NCBI GenBank assembly: GCA_037176705.1
Contig: CM073891.1
Location: 95,601,827-95,665,826 of the forward strand
Direction: 5' to 3'
DNA length: 64,000 nucleotides
Origin: Molossus alvarezi
Lineage: Eukaryota; Chordata; Mammalia; Chiroptera; Molossidae
In this document: positions 26,650 through 41,468 of the stretch, piece after piece
How the letters are laid out: every line of letters begins with the position of its first letter
Position numbering within the stretch: position 1 is the first letter of the stretch
Position numbers and translations under genes: made by a program
The notes under the pieces: generated by a model
The model's database searches: none
Told to the model about the DNA's origin: nothing
The model's input: the letters and a program-made list of their open reading frames with translations, nothing else

Positions 26650-29640
26650 TCATTTGAATAGATTACAAAAGTAAAATACTAGTAAGAAAATGGGATGGAA
26701 CAGAACCATTAAAGAGAACATGGGGAAAACCGAATGAAAAGGTTTCAAGAGGCCTCTGGTACATGCTATTATAGCCAAATATGTTTTTCTTGGCAATTTT
26801 GTACTAATTGCATCCTCTGAGTTCTGTAACATGACAAACTACATGGAAGAACTATAGATTTTATTAGGTACCACAGGGACGTATTTTTTCAGATTCCATC
26901 ACAATAAATAATCTCCTGTGCCAATCATGAGGAAGTGCTAAGTAAAGCACGTGCCTTAAGTGGCTGCTGCACTTGACCACTTGTGGCAATAATGATGGCT
27001 ATAAGGACAGCAGTGTCAACTGGATTCTTCTGACTTCATTTGAGCACTTAGAAAATGACAAGCTTAGGTCCATTAACCCTCAAGCTCAAGTCACAGTCTG
27101 AGAACCATAGAGTTTCTCAGACACTCTAAATGAAACCCTTATTTTTTGTAGTTATAGGGCTGATATTGCTAAAACTCATACTCCAAATCTAATTGTGTGG
27201 CTTGGTGAATTACAAACAACAGTTGTTTACAATCCCACCAAGTTCCTCATGTGAAAGATAGGAAATCGACTGATAAAGAATGGGATTCTTAAGTGCGGAA
27301 TGTAGGCATCTGGATGGACCCTAATGAAATGAATCATCTTAAACACCAGGTCATTCTGACTTTCCCTTACCCGTGGAAGAAGCCGGCCTTCCCATGTCTG
27401 AGAAGACTAGCCTTCTGAAGCTTGAAAGCCCTGTTTTAACAGATTAACTTGAAAGGGGATGCACATTCTCTTCAAGACCTTCCACAACCATCCCATGTCA
27501 CCCATAACTAGAGCCATATCTCAGCATGTTCCAGGGAGGCAGGTACACAAAGGAGGACATAACTTACATACCAGGAGAATTGTAAAACTTTGTTAACATG
27601 TATCTGAAGAAACCCAAAGAACATATGTGGGAGTGAATTCTAAGGGTGTTAGACCAAAGGAGGCTGGAATAGAACAACAGACTAAACCAAATTTATTTAT
27701 ATGAGTGTACTTACTAGAGAGTCTAGATTTAATGAATATATGGAGCCTCTGGGAAACACCAATAGGAAAATCATAGTGCAAATATCTAAGATTTTGGAGC
27801 AAATCTATGCCCTCTTCTGCAGGTAACTATTTTCCTTTTGAGAAGCAATTTCTGGCTTGCTACTAAGCCTTGGTTAAGACTGAACATCTAATGATGGCAC
27901 ATCAGGTGATCGTGTAACTTTCCATCATGAACTGAGTACTATCTGAACTACCTAGCCATAAGGTTGGGCATGAGTAGCACCAACCTGTCATCAAATGGAA
28001 ATGGTATATAAGACACTAAGTTCAGCCCTGGCCGGTTTGGCTCAGCGGTTAGAGCGTCGGCCTGCGGTCCTGAGAGACCCGGGTTCGGTACCCGCTGGGG
28101 GCGCGTACCTCGGTTGCAGTTTGTCCCCGGCCCTGGTCGGTTGTGCGGGTGGCAACCACTCGATGTGTTCCTTTCACGTCGATGTTTCTCTCTCTCTCTC
28201 TGTCCCTCTCTCTCCCTCCCACTCTACCTGAACAAAAAATAGAAAAATGTCCTCGGGTGAGGATAAAAAAAAAGACACTAAGTTCAGAAAGGTCTGGAAG
28301 GTACAAGCTATATGAGCAGGTGGTTCAAATTTCCTTGCCACCAGCTCTTCTTGCATTGGTTCGACTCCCTCAATCCATGCCTATGGCCTCCTGGAGTGTT
28401 CCTTACGACCAGATACCTGAAGAAGAAAAATCAAACCTGGATTATAGATGGGTCTGCACAATATGCTTATACCACCAGAAGATGAACAGCTGCAGCATTA
28501 CAGGCCTACTCAGGGGCCTTAGTGGAGAACAGTGGTTGAAAGAAAACCCTTCTAAGCGGGCAGAACTTCAACCAGTGTATCTGGTTGTTCACCATGTCTG
28601 GAGTGAGAGATGACTAGACATGAATCTACTTATTTGTGAATAATTATCAATGGTTTGGATAAATAATAAGGAATTTTGAAGAAAGAGAACTGAAAATTCG
28701 TTGACAAGAGTCTGAGGCTGAGGTATATGAATGGCATAAAAATGGGCAGACTGGGGAGGTATTTCTGTTCCATGTGAACATTCACCAAAGGGTATCCACT
28801 AGAAAGGATTCTCTCGATGACAGATGAACAAAATGATGAACTCTATGTTAGCCTCTTTCCGTAGCTACCCGGTGCTTGCTCAACGGGCTCACAAAATGGC
28901 CACAGAATTGGGGATGAAGGCTACATATGGTATTAATATGGATTTCCAGTTACCGAGACTTAACTGGTTAACACTGATGAGTATCAAATTAGCCTACAGC
29001 AGAGACCAACACTGAGTCCCTAATATGGCACCATTCCCCATGGAAACTAAGTTGAATGATTACACTGGACTTCTATCATGGAGGAAGCAGATTTGTATTC
29101 ACAGGAAGAGACACATATTCTGGATATGAATTTGCCTTCCCTTCTTGCACTGCTTCTATCAGCACTATCATTCATGGACTCACAGAATCCATATCCAACT
29201 ATGATGGCATCATATCTAATCAAGTACCTCATATCAGAATAAAGAAAGTACAATAATGGGCAACTCTGAGCTCTGTTGGTTTGGAATCTTGGTCCCCAAG
29301 AAAGTAGTGCTTCCACCAGGAAACAAAAATAATGACAGTGAATTGGAAGATAAGACTACCACCTGGACAATTTTGGCTTCTTATACCACCAAACCAACAA
29401 GGAAAAAAGGAGTTCACCTATAGGCTAGAGTGACTGATCCTAATTACCAAGGAAAAATTGGGTTCCCCCTACACAATGGAGTTCTCAAACTGGAACCCAG
29501 AGGATTCTCTAGCATTTCCACACCCAAACATAAATATTAATGGAAAACTACAGGAGCGACAACCAAAAAAGGCAGGATAATTGAAGGCTCCTTGGGGATG
29601 AAGGTTTGGGTCACTTCACAGAGTAAAAAACCCATCTAGC
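26650..29640 (+). mobile_element. ERV-L-like internal region remnant
   Basis: Two stretches resemble retroviral pol. Near 28440 a plus-strand frame reads WIIDGSAQ, like an RNase H core. At 29056-29256 a frame has RDTYSGYEFAFP and a downstream helix, like an ERV-L integrase core. Stops and frameshifts occur throughout, and a young Ves (28025-28272) interrupts it. No LTR pair or primer-binding site was found. The part before about 27900 is assigned only by continuity. It is an old, inactive endogenous retrovirus copy. Confidence 0.5.
28025..28272 (+). mobile_element. Young Ves SINE in the ERV-L-like remnant
   Basis: Near-consensus copy with tail gtcctcgggtgaggat. Perfect duplication agacactaagttca at 28011-28024 and 28273-28286. 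Confidence 0.95.
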
Positions 29641-29649
29641 TGGATTGGT

Positions 29650-30004
29650 GATTTAATTCATAACAGAATACCAAAGAATGAATGGGTGGCTTATAAACAA
29701 CAAAAATTTATTTCTCACAGATCTAGAGATTGGGAAGCACAAGATAAAAACACAGATCTGTTATCTGGTGAAGACCTACTTCCTGGATCATAAACAATGA
29801 TGGTCTTTTTGCTGTGTCTTCACATGGCATAAGGAGGAGTGAGTTTTCTGAGGTCTCTTTTATAAGAGCACTGATACCATTCATGATGCCTCTACCCTCC
29901 TGACCTTATCACCTCCCAAAGGCCCCACCTCCAAATACCATCACATTGGAGAATAGTTTTCAACATATGAATTTGGGGGGACATAAATATTTAATCTATA
30001 ACAG
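29650..30004 (-). mobile_element. MaLR-type LTR, reverse orientation
   Basis: Read on the minus strand it starts tgttatagattaaatattta and includes gtccccccaaattcatatgt and ggcctttgggaggtgataag. It also has a gagaaataaatttttgttgt polyadenylation segment and ends near gaattaaatca. Length and motif order fit an ERVL-MaLR solo LTR; the exact family is not certain. Confidence 0.65.
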
Positions 30005-30170
30005 TAAGGATAAGATAAAATGATTGAATATTTTCTATTTGCTTGTTATGCCACTTTAAATGTATGTAGAAGAGTGCACATGGAAGCTGAGCTAATCAAA
30101 TGAGAAGACTACGGCTGGTTATAGATTTAGTGCCACTCAGCACCAAATTCATCCTTTTAAACTAATCTGC
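30005..30170. other. Unique sequence
   Basis: Short spacer between two old repeats; nothing recognised. Confidence 0.4.
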
Positions 30171-30985
30171 AAAAATGGATCTGGACCCTTTTAATATTTT
30201 TTTTCCTGTGTCAGCTAGTAGTAACTTTTTGCCAGAAGGACAGTGGAGAGAAACTACAAAAGGAAAGGGGCTCTGCTTCCTGGTTCCAGTGTGCTCACTT
30301 GGTAGCCTTCTGAAGAGTGTGCAGCTCCTCCAGCCGCAGACTCCTAGCTTCTCCGGTGCCTGGCTCTTGCAGTGTGTGGGCCAGCAGTTCCCCCACACTC
30401 CCCCCAGTCCCCACCCCACTTCTTGGCAAAGTGCTTCAGGCTCCTAAGAAATGTACAGTAAATTCCTCACTTAATACTGTTGATGGGCTCTTGGAATTAC
30501 AGTGGAACAATGTATGACAAAAAACGATTTTACTCTTGGCTAATTGATATAAGCAAGAGTTAAGTTCCTAGGGCATTTCATCAATTTTATAGCAAAATAA
30601 CATTGAACAAAACAAGATTATTCAAGGACCTGCGATACAACTTCTCCAGCACTGGATACAGTGCACTCAGCTTCTCCAGGATCTGCAGTGCACAGTAGCC
30701 AGCAGCCAGCAGCTTCCCCTGGTATTCCCACACCCAGGTGATTTTGTGGCAGAGTGCCTCTGGACACCTTTTATTTGACAGGTTTTTTTTTGGCTTCCTG
30801 GAAAGCAGATCTCCAGCAAGTTCTAAAGGACAGATTTTCAGCAGCATGCAGCACAATGACTTCTCTACCATAGCTATGCCCTCCAACAGGGTCTGGATCT
30901 CAGCCCTGAAAGGAGGAACTCTTCCTTCCTTGGAAACTCTATGTCAGCCATAGGGTTAATTACCATTCCTTGCACATTTTTGTTT
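30171..30985. repeat. Probable old DNA-transposon-like repeat
   Basis: GC-rich 3' flank segments (ctcctagcttctccggtgcc, cagtgtgtgggccagcagtt) sit beside a segment like acagtaaattcctcacttaa...ggctaattgatataagcaag. These recur in mammalian interspersed repeats, but I cannot fix the family or ends by eye. No intact reading frame. Confidence 0.35.
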
Positions 30986-30987
30986 TT

Positions 30988-31237
30988 TGTTTATCCTCAC
31001 CCAAGGACATTTTTTACATTTTTATCTTCAGATAGAGCTAGGAGCTGTCTAGCAGGGAAAAGAGAGAAAGAGAAACATCGATGTGAGAGAGACACATCAA
31101 ATGGCTGCCACCCACACAACCCCAACCGGGGCAGGAGACAAACTGCAACTGAGGTACGTATCCTTAGCGGAAACCGAACCCAGGTCTCTCTGGTCCGCAG
31201 GCCAACGCTCTAACCGCTGAACCAAACTGGCCAGGGC
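30988..31237 (-). mobile_element. Ves SINE
   Basis: Reverse orientation, tail tatcctcacccaaggac, head complement accaaactggccagggc. Confidence 0.93.
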
Positions 31238-31329
31238 TCTTCATGTTTTTTTTTCTTTATTTATTAGAGCTCTCTTTACTTCTTCCTAGACAATCCTGTT
31301 AGAATGAATCGTTTTTTCTTTAAAAATTT

Positions 31330-31540
31330 TGTTGTTAATCTTCACCAAAGGGTATTTTTCCATTGATCTTTAGATAGAGTGAAAGGGAGGGAGGGAGGGA
31401 GAAAAAGAGAAACATCTATGTGAGAGAGACATATCAATTGGTTGCCTCCCACATAACCCTAACAGGGGCTAGGGATCAAACCCTTGACCCTTCAATCCAC
31501 AGGCCAATGTTCTAACCACTGAGCAAAACCAGCCAAGGCT
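31330..31540 (-). mobile_element. Ves SINE with variant tail
   Basis: Reverse orientation; the tail complement is caccaaagggtatttttcca, a variant (ccctttggtgaag) also seen in the chimeric element at 31729. Confidence 0.9.
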
Positions 31541-31728
31541 AGAATAAATTATTCTTTACATTAAACATTCCCACCTATCACGATGTCATTTCTTTCTCCT
31601 GACTAGCCTCAGGCTGATACTAAAAAACAAACAAACAAGGATTCTAGATCTGGCACAAGGAGGTAATAAGATGAGTTATGTCCATCTTTTTGTATTAGGA
31701 AGCAAAAAAGTACTCCAGTGGCCAATGT

Positions 31729-31861
31729 ACAATGGAAAAATACCCTTTGGTGAAGATTAATAACAACAACAAAAAGAATCAACCAATTAGTGCATAAATG
31801 GGTGAACAACAATTTAATGTTTCTCTCCCTTCCTCTCTTTCTTAAAAAATTTTTTAAAGAA
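31729..31861 (+). mobile_element. Chimeric, 5'-truncated SINE with a 25-bp duplication
   Basis: It starts with a Ves-type tail (caatggaaaaataccctttg) and continues into a type-3 3' body (atcaaccaattagtgcataa) and a TC-rich end. A 25-bp duplication, one mismatch, flanks it at 31704-31728 and 31862-31886, sharing ctccagtggccaatgt. Confidence 0.8.
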
Positions 31862-32111
31862 AAAAAAGTGCTCCAGTGGCCAATGTTAAGACATTTTAAG
31901 CATCAAAAGAATGATTTTGGTGGATACCCTAAATCAATGAAAATCTACAAGTCCAGAAAAAATAAAACAATAACATTTGAGGCAGCTTTAAAACAAATCC
32001 TTATTTCAAAAACAGGAAATTAAAAATGAATTAAGACATCTTGACTTTCTAACAGAAACTCAGAAGATTGCCAACTAATTTATAGAATGAATTATACAAT
32101 TATTAAAACAT

Positions 32112-32310
32112 TATTTTGCAAGCCACTGAGCTTCATCCCATGGACTGAGAGGTTCCAGTTCAATTCCCCATCAGGGCACATGCCTGAGTTGTGGGCTCTA
32201 TCCCCAGTGGGGGGCATGCAGAAGGCAGCCGATTGATGTTTCTTTCTCATAATCGATGTTTCTATCTCTCTCCCCCTTCCTTTTTCTCTAAAAAAACAAA
32301 ACAGTTTTTA
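32112..32310 (+). mobile_element. Type-2 Ves-related SINE, 5'-truncated
   Basis: It begins within the tRNA head (agccactgagcttcatccca); body cgattgatgtttctttctca, end ttctctaaaaaaacaaaac. Confidence 0.85.
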
Positions 32311-32608
32311 AAAAAACTGTTGATTGAGGCAACAATTATAAACTAGAATTTAAAACAGTAGGCAAAATCTTGACATGGAATTAGACATTTGTAAAGTAAC
32401 AAACTGCCATCAAACAAATTGTATTATATTACAAGGGGAAGACAAACTTTATAGAGGAATCAAGACTGTTATCATCCTATTCCAGTCATTCCTAGCATCA
32501 ATAATTAAAAGTCAACCAAATAGTACTTATCTTCTGATACAATATACATGAAGTAGCTGTGATGTATTCTAGCCAAAATCATTTAACCTTTAAAATTAAC
32601 CCATCAAC

Positions 32609-32892
32609 ATGATCTCACTTATATACAGAATATAATGAACATAACAGCCTGAGGAATACAGTAGACCCAGACACATGGAAGTAGGGCACAGACTGACATC
32701 CCTCAGAAGAGGGGATGGGGGGAGGGGGGGTGGGAAGAGATAAACCACAGAACTTATATGCATGTATGCATGACCAATGGACATGGACAACTAAGCCGGG
32801 GACAGGGTGGAGGGGGGGGTGGGGTGGGGGGTGCCAATGGGGTAAAAAGGTAAAATATCTGTAACAAAAAGATAAATAAAAATTCATAATAA
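32609..32892 (+). mobile_element. Short L1 insertion (3' end only)
   Basis: It carries the last codons of ORF2 and the bat L1 3' UTR, with purine-rich gggatggggggagggggggt and gtggggtggggggtg tracts and the acaaaaagataaataaa end. Duplication aaattaacccatcaa lies at about 32594-32608 and 32921-32935. It is extremely 5'-truncated. Confidence 0.9.
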
Positions 32893-32926
32893 AAAAATTA
32901 AATTAAATTAAATTAAATTAAATTAA
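32892..32926 (+). repeat. (AATTA)n microsatellite in an L1 tail
   Basis: Tandem aatta units grow out of the L1 poly-A tail and run into its target duplication. Confidence 0.9.
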
Positions 32927-32935
32927 CCCATCAAG

Positions 32936-33325
32936 CCTTTCTGTCTTTATCATCCAGGGTTCTGGGAAAGAATTAAGTCCTGCAGAAAATGATTTTGGTG
33001 TTTATTTCCTCAATTATCCTAAGGATGGTATATAGCTGGTACCATTATTAATGCACAGGAGAAAATTCATTACATACAATGGATGCCTTATGGCATGAAG
33101 GCTTAATTTTCTTGAGGAATCCCTGTGAAGGTCTTGCTTTGGATGTAACTTCCAAATAGAGTACTTATAGAGAACAGAAAAACAAGCTAAATGCAATAAA
33201 GACAAGCCGGTCAGAAAATTTAGAAGATAAGATATTCTATAAAACAACTGATCCAATCTCTTCAACAAATCAGTGTAATTTTGAAAAGGGGAAACAGAGA
33301 CTATGATTAAGATTTACATTAATTT
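32936..33325. other. Unique intron 4 sequence
   Basis: Nothing recognised. Confidence 0.5.
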
Positions 33326-33561
33326 GCCCTGGCTGATTTGGCTCAGCAGTTAGGGGGTCGGCCTGAGACCAAAGAACCTCAGGTTTGATTCCGGTCAAGG
33401 GCACGTACCTCAGTTGTGGTTCATCCCCGGCCCTGGTCAGGGTTGTTCAGGAGGCAACCAGTTACAGTGTCCCTCTCACGTTGATGTTTCTCTCTCTCTC
33501 CCTCCCTCCCACTCTATCTCAAGATAAAATAGAAAAATATCCTCTGGTGAGAATTTAAAAA
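33326..33561 (+). mobile_element. Ves SINE
   Basis: Head gccctggctgatttggctca, B box ggtttgattcc, tail tatcctctggtgagaatt. Confidence 0.92.
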
Positions 33562-33910
33562 GGTATAATAATAATTTAACACAAGACATGGTTTTAGACT
33601 GTACAGTGATTTGGAAAGTGGCTGTAAAGGATATTTTAGGACCAATGTGGTGTCAAAATTTATGAGACCTTAACCAAGACAGGAATCAGGAGAGCTTGAA
33701 GGTGGAGTTCTCACACTTTATACCTGTCTGGCAAGCCCAACATGAAGAACACTATGGTTAACAACAGAGTTCTATGGTCATAATAGCCCTTCCCCTTAAC
33801 TTCCTCTTCCCCTCTGAAAAGAACTTCCTAGTTCTTATTTCATTTTGTAGGTGGCTCTCTCTATGTGTGCATGTACCAGACTGAAATCTTTCCTTTTTCC
33901 CAAATAAATC

Positions 33911-34127
33911 TTTTTTTTAAGAATAGTTTTATTGAGTTTTGAGAGAGAGAGAAAGGAAGAGAGAGAAACATTGATGTGAGAGCACAACAGTGCTAGGCTC
34001 CCTCCTGCACGTCCCCTTCTGGGGATCCACACTGCAACCAGGGTATGTGCCCTGACCAGGAATCAAACCAGCAACCTCTCCGTGCACAAGAAGACACACA
34101 ACCAACAAGCCACACCAGCGAAGCCCA
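33911..34127 (-). mobile_element. Type-2 Ves-related SINE
   Basis: Reverse orientation; flanking aataaatcttttt on both sides suggests its target duplication. The flanks themselves (ctttttcccaaataaatc) resemble the end of an old LTR. Confidence 0.85.
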
Positions 34128-34164
34128 GAATAAATCTTTTTGCAGACAGAATACCTAGTTGACT

Positions 34165-34423
34165 TTTTTTTTTTTTTTTTTATAAATCCTCACCTGAGGA
34201 CATTTCTGCATTTATATTTACATAGAACAGGAGGGAGAAAAGAAGGAAGAGAGAAAGAGAGAAACATCGATGTGAGAGAGACACATGGAGTGGCTGCCAC
34301 CCACACGACCCCAACTGGGCCAGGGACAAACTGCAACCAAGGTACGTGCCCTTAGCGGGAACTGATCCCAGGACTCTGGTCCACAGGCCGACGCTCTAAC
34401 CACTGAGCAAGACCGGTCAGGGC
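34165..34423 (-). mobile_element. Ves SINE
   Basis: Reverse orientation, tail aaatcctcacctgaggac, head end gaccggtcagggc. Flanks cctagttgactttttt and cctagtcaacttttt form a duplication. Confidence 0.93.
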
Positions 34424-34885
34424 CCTAGTCAACTTTTTGATTACAGTCAACATTGGGAAATATGAATATGGCCTGGTATTTATTAGATGATACAAAAATT
34501 TACTGAAATGGAAAGATAAAGCTGGATAACTGAAAGAGAAGGCTGCAGAAGGGTAGGTAAAGTATCTCATTTGGATTTTGAAAATCTGTACATATGTTCA
34601 TAGAGGATATGTACTAAAAGGCTAATAGTGTGACTTCCAGATGGCCTGAACTTGATTTGCTTGTCTATATTTTCCCATTTTCTATAATACTATTTCTTTA
34701 AAATAAATGGTTAGTTGAAAAATATATTTAACTTAATTTTCCAATGAATTTCAAATACAAAACTGAACACAATTTTAAACAAAATTGTTTTCTCAAATAA
34801 AAAGTTCTATGATGCTGCAGAAGTATTAATACAAAGCCATGAAAAAAAAAACTACTATAACTGTATTATTGAGAAAAGTGAGCCG
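34424..34885. other. Unique intron 4 sequence
   Basis: Nothing recognised. Confidence 0.5.
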
Positions 34886-34889
34886 AACT

Positions 34890-35122
34890 ATAAAGATGAA
34901 CCAGCAAGTATTTTGAATAAAGGGCTAGATAGTAAACATTTTAGGCTTTGCAGATCATATGTGGTCTCTGTGAAAACTACTCAATTCTGCCTTTTTAGCC
35001 CCAAATATGGACACTGACAATATAAAACTGAATGATCATGACTGTGTCCCAATAAAACATTATTTACAAAAATAGGTGACCAGCCCATGGGCCATAAATT
35101 TACCCACCCCTGGTCTATAGCA
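34890..35122 (-). mobile_element. hAT-type non-autonomous DNA transposon
   Basis: The segment reads gggctagatagtaaacattt, then taggctttgcagatcat, ccaataaaacattatttaca and ends gggccataaatttaccc-acccctg. This is the common mammalian hAT (Charlie-group) MER pattern. Exact subfamily not assigned. Confidence 0.65.
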
Positions 35123-35339
35123 TTAAAATGTCCACCTAACTGAAAAGGACATAATCACATAACTCTTTTAAAAATAGTGTAATATTAGCTAATCTATTGT
35201 TGTGATATTGCTCAAAGGTCAAGTAAAGTCCTGTACCACCTCCCTATCAAAATCTCAGTTCATCCTTAAGAGAGGATACTTTCCTTTAGTAAAGTAAATT
35301 TATACACACTTCCCTCGGTATGGCCCTTCACCAAGAGCT

Positions 35340-35560
35340 GACAGTTTGTAGCATGAAGCAGTAGAAGAGCAAGGGATATGTAATCATAAGGCCCAAGTTC
35401 AAATTCTGAATTAACAGTTGTGTAATTCTAAAACTTATTTCTCATTCATAAAATGGAAATGATAGCACCCTCACAGTAATACTTAGAAGCTCAAAAAGTA
35501 TAGTTTCTGAAAGTATTTTTTAATTGTAAAGTGTTATATAAATGTCACAGTATTACCACT
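35340..35560 (+). mobile_element. MIR SINE
   Basis: It includes gcccaagttcaaattctgaa, acttatttctcattcataaa, atggaaatgatagcaccctc and a tatataaatg 3' part, in MIR order. Confidence 0.7.
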
Positions 35561-35978
35561 GCAAACTTTTACAAAGAGAGCTATTTCACAATACAGTAAA
35601 CCTTTGATTTTGCAGACCTCAATTTAACGCACAAAATTTCTGGTCTGTTTTTCATATGTGAAAATTCTTGTTAAGAAGAAAATTAAAACCTTGCTAATTT
35701 TAAAATGCTTTTAACCAAGATTTGCTTATAATTAAATTAACAGGTTTTTTGGTTATTAATTCACTGTTATTTTTAACAAATATTAGCAAATAGACCACAT
35801 GTTGGAAAAAAAAAAAACTGGAATAATTTCGCCACATAAATATTACATATCTACAACTATAGCCTACATATTTAAATCTGAGCATCACCACTGGTAAACA
35901 ATGTTCGGCGAATGAGTAGCAGATGATCACAAGGGATGGCTCGCAGTAATTGGTTCTGTTATTTTGTGTCATGACTTT

Positions 35979-36003
35979 CTGCCTGCCTGCCTGCCTGCCT
36001 GCC
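35979..36003 (+). repeat. (CTGC)n microsatellite
   Basis: Six tandem tetranucleotide units inside the Tc1/mariner-like element. Confidence 0.9.
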
Positions 36004-36086
36004 AGCGGATTTTCCCACAAGTGCTAAGCCATGTCCTAGCCGTGTGCATTTATTTACACAAGGTGACAGGTGAATGCCCACATTAT

Positions 36087-36269
36087 TTTTTTCCCTTTAT
36101 TAATTTTAGAGAGAGTGGAAGGGAGAGGGGGAGAGAGAGAGAAACATCCTACATGACCCCCACTGGAAATTGGGCCCACAACCTGGGCATGTGCTCTGAC
36201 CAGGAATTGAACCGGCGACCTCTTAGTGTATGGGTCAACGCTCAACCACTGAGCCACACCGGCCAGGAG
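36087..36269 (-). mobile_element. Type-2 Ves-related SINE
   Basis: Reverse orientation within the DNA transposon. Flanks gaatgcccaca and gaatgcacaca are its duplication with one change. It dates after the transposon. Confidence 0.9.
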
Positions 36270-36530
36270 AATGCACACATTTAATAGATCCATTCAAAAT
36301 TTCAATAATACATATAGAAAACTTTTCTGTGAAATTGAACTTTTCATACACACTTAATTTTAATCACACAAGTAAATAAACTACATAAGTAAAAACGGGT
36401 AAACTAATTTGTCAATTTTTTAACATGTGCATTCATACTTTATTCAAGAATGGACTTTCAGCTTTAATGGACACACTCTCACCCAAATTAGTCCATTATA
36501 TCGAGGTTTTATTGTAATGAAACTGAATTA

Positions 36531-36773
<243 letters not shown>

Positions 36774-36889
36774 TTACTTAGAAAAAACACAATTACATAA
36801 GGTAACAACAGCCATCAGAATAACCTATGATAAAAAGCAGCATTATCACTACTATTAAAGAGGAAAAAATAGATAAAATTTTTTTATGG

Positions 36890-37385
36890 GTATCTGAAAA
36901 TCAAAATTTCAACTTGCATAATCTTTGCTCCAACAATTCCACTTCTAGAAATTTATTTCTCTGAAAAATCTCACAGGTACATACAAAGATGTGCACTACA
37001 GTACTTTTTTATAACAGCAAAAATACTGGGAAAATATAAAGGTCCTTCATAATTAAGCATGATAAAAAAGGTTCTAAATTATACAATGGAACATACATAG
37101 CCATTACAATGAGATACCTAGGAAAATTGTTATGTTCACTATGTATTAAGTGAAAAAAGTATATGAAACATCTTTTACATATGAGTGAACAAATATATAC
37201 ATAGGTATATGTACACTAAAATATTATACACTTATTTACTATAAAATGCTTAAAGGACAGTCTAGAGAGCGATATAGCCAATCATTAATAATGGTTACCA
37301 TGAAATACAGGAATAAGGAGAAAGGAAAGTGTTTACTTTTTATTTTGAAATAAAACAAAAATAAACTATCCATATAAAGTCTTTA
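36890..37385 (+). mobile_element. Old L1 3' end
   Basis: It contains the ORF2 C-terminal pattern ccaacaattccacttctaga, acaatggaacatacatagcc and gttcactatgtattaagtga, then ggttaccatgaaatacagga, as in mammalian L1M-type 3' ends. Heavily diverged; lies 140 bp upstream of TNPO3 exon 4. Confidence 0.7.
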
Positions 37386-37555
37386 ATGGCACACTATGAT
37401 TGAAGGTAAAAAGGACATCCACCTTGTTCAAAAATATTTCCTAACCAAATGCCAAAATGCAAACAAACATTAAGATTATCTTGCCAAGACCATGAGGAAA
37501 TGCTTTATTCAAAGTAGCAGTTTCCATGTGTCTAAAAATAATATTGCCCTCCGCA

Positions 37556-37738
37556 CCTTTTCTAGAGAGAAAGGGAGAAAAACATCAATGTGGGAGAGAA
37601 ACATCGATCGGTTGCCTCCCCCTCCCCCCCCACTGGGGATCAAGCCTCAAAACCTGGGCACGTGCCCTGACCAGGAATTGAACAGGGACCTTCAGTCCAC
37701 GGAACCACACTCAGTCCACTGAGCCACACTGGCCGGGC
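37556..37738 (-). mobile_element. Type-2 Ves-related SINE
   Basis: Reverse orientation; C-rich cccccctccccccccactgg segment; ends ccacactggccgggc. Confidence 0.88.
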
Positions 37739-41008
<3,270 letters not shown>

Positions 41009-41236
41009 GGCTGTGGGTTCGATTTCCAGTCAAGGGCACATAGCTGGGTTGCAGGTTCAATTTCAGGCCCCAGTTGGGGTTATGTGGGAGGCACCTGATC
41101 AATGTGTCTCTCTCACATGGATGTTTCTTTCTCTCTCTTTCTCTTTCTCCCTCTTGCCCCACTCTCATCCCTCCCCTCCACTACATCCAAAAAATCAATG
41201 GAAAAATATCCTTGGGTGAGGATTAACAACAAAAAT
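41009..41236 (+). mobile_element. 5'-truncated Ves SINE
   Basis: It starts at the B-box region (gtgggttcgatttccagtca) and has the full body and tail atatccttgggtgaggatt. Confidence 0.88.
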
Positions 41237-41257
41237 CTTAATTAAAAATAAAAAATT

Positions 41258-41362
41258 GCCCTGGTCAGTGTAGCTCAGTTGGTTGGAGTGTGGTCTCACA
41301 CAATGAAAGGTCACTGGTTCAATTCCTGGTCAGAGTGCATCAGAGTGCATACAGGAGGCAAC

Positions 41363-41413
<51 letters not shown>

Positions 41414-41468
41414 ATAAAAGCATGTCTTTGAGGGAGAATTTTAAATATTATAAAAAAAAAAAAAAAAG
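41258..41468 (+). mobile_element. Bat SINE with expanded CT tract
   Basis: Head gccctggtcagtgtagctca, B box ggttcaattcc; a small tandem duplication gcatcagagt-gcat; tail aatcaataaaagcatgtctt and A17. Confidence 0.87.
41366..41407 (+). repeat. (CT)n microsatellite inside a SINE
   Basis: About 21 CT units replace the usual short TC tract of the SINE. Confidence 0.93.

Larger units (their letters stand above)
35594..36514 (+). mobile_element. Tc1/mariner-like (Tigger-type) DNA transposon remnant
   Basis: Terminal inverted repeats cagtaaacctttgattttgc and, on the reverse strand of the far end, caataaaacctcgatataat lie inside TA dinucleotides at 35592-35593 and 36515-36516. Orientation is arbitrary. 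The interior has no intact transposase and carries a SINE and a CTGC repeat. Confidence 0.65.

Noticed and set aside
28143..28613. 156-codon plus-strand frame starting in a SINE
   Set aside because: The first third is Ves body and the rest the RNase-H-like part of an old ERV; it is a chance fusion, not a gene.
41258..41468. Possible separate CT-rich regulatory element
   Set aside because: The CT tract is an expansion of the SINE TC stretch.
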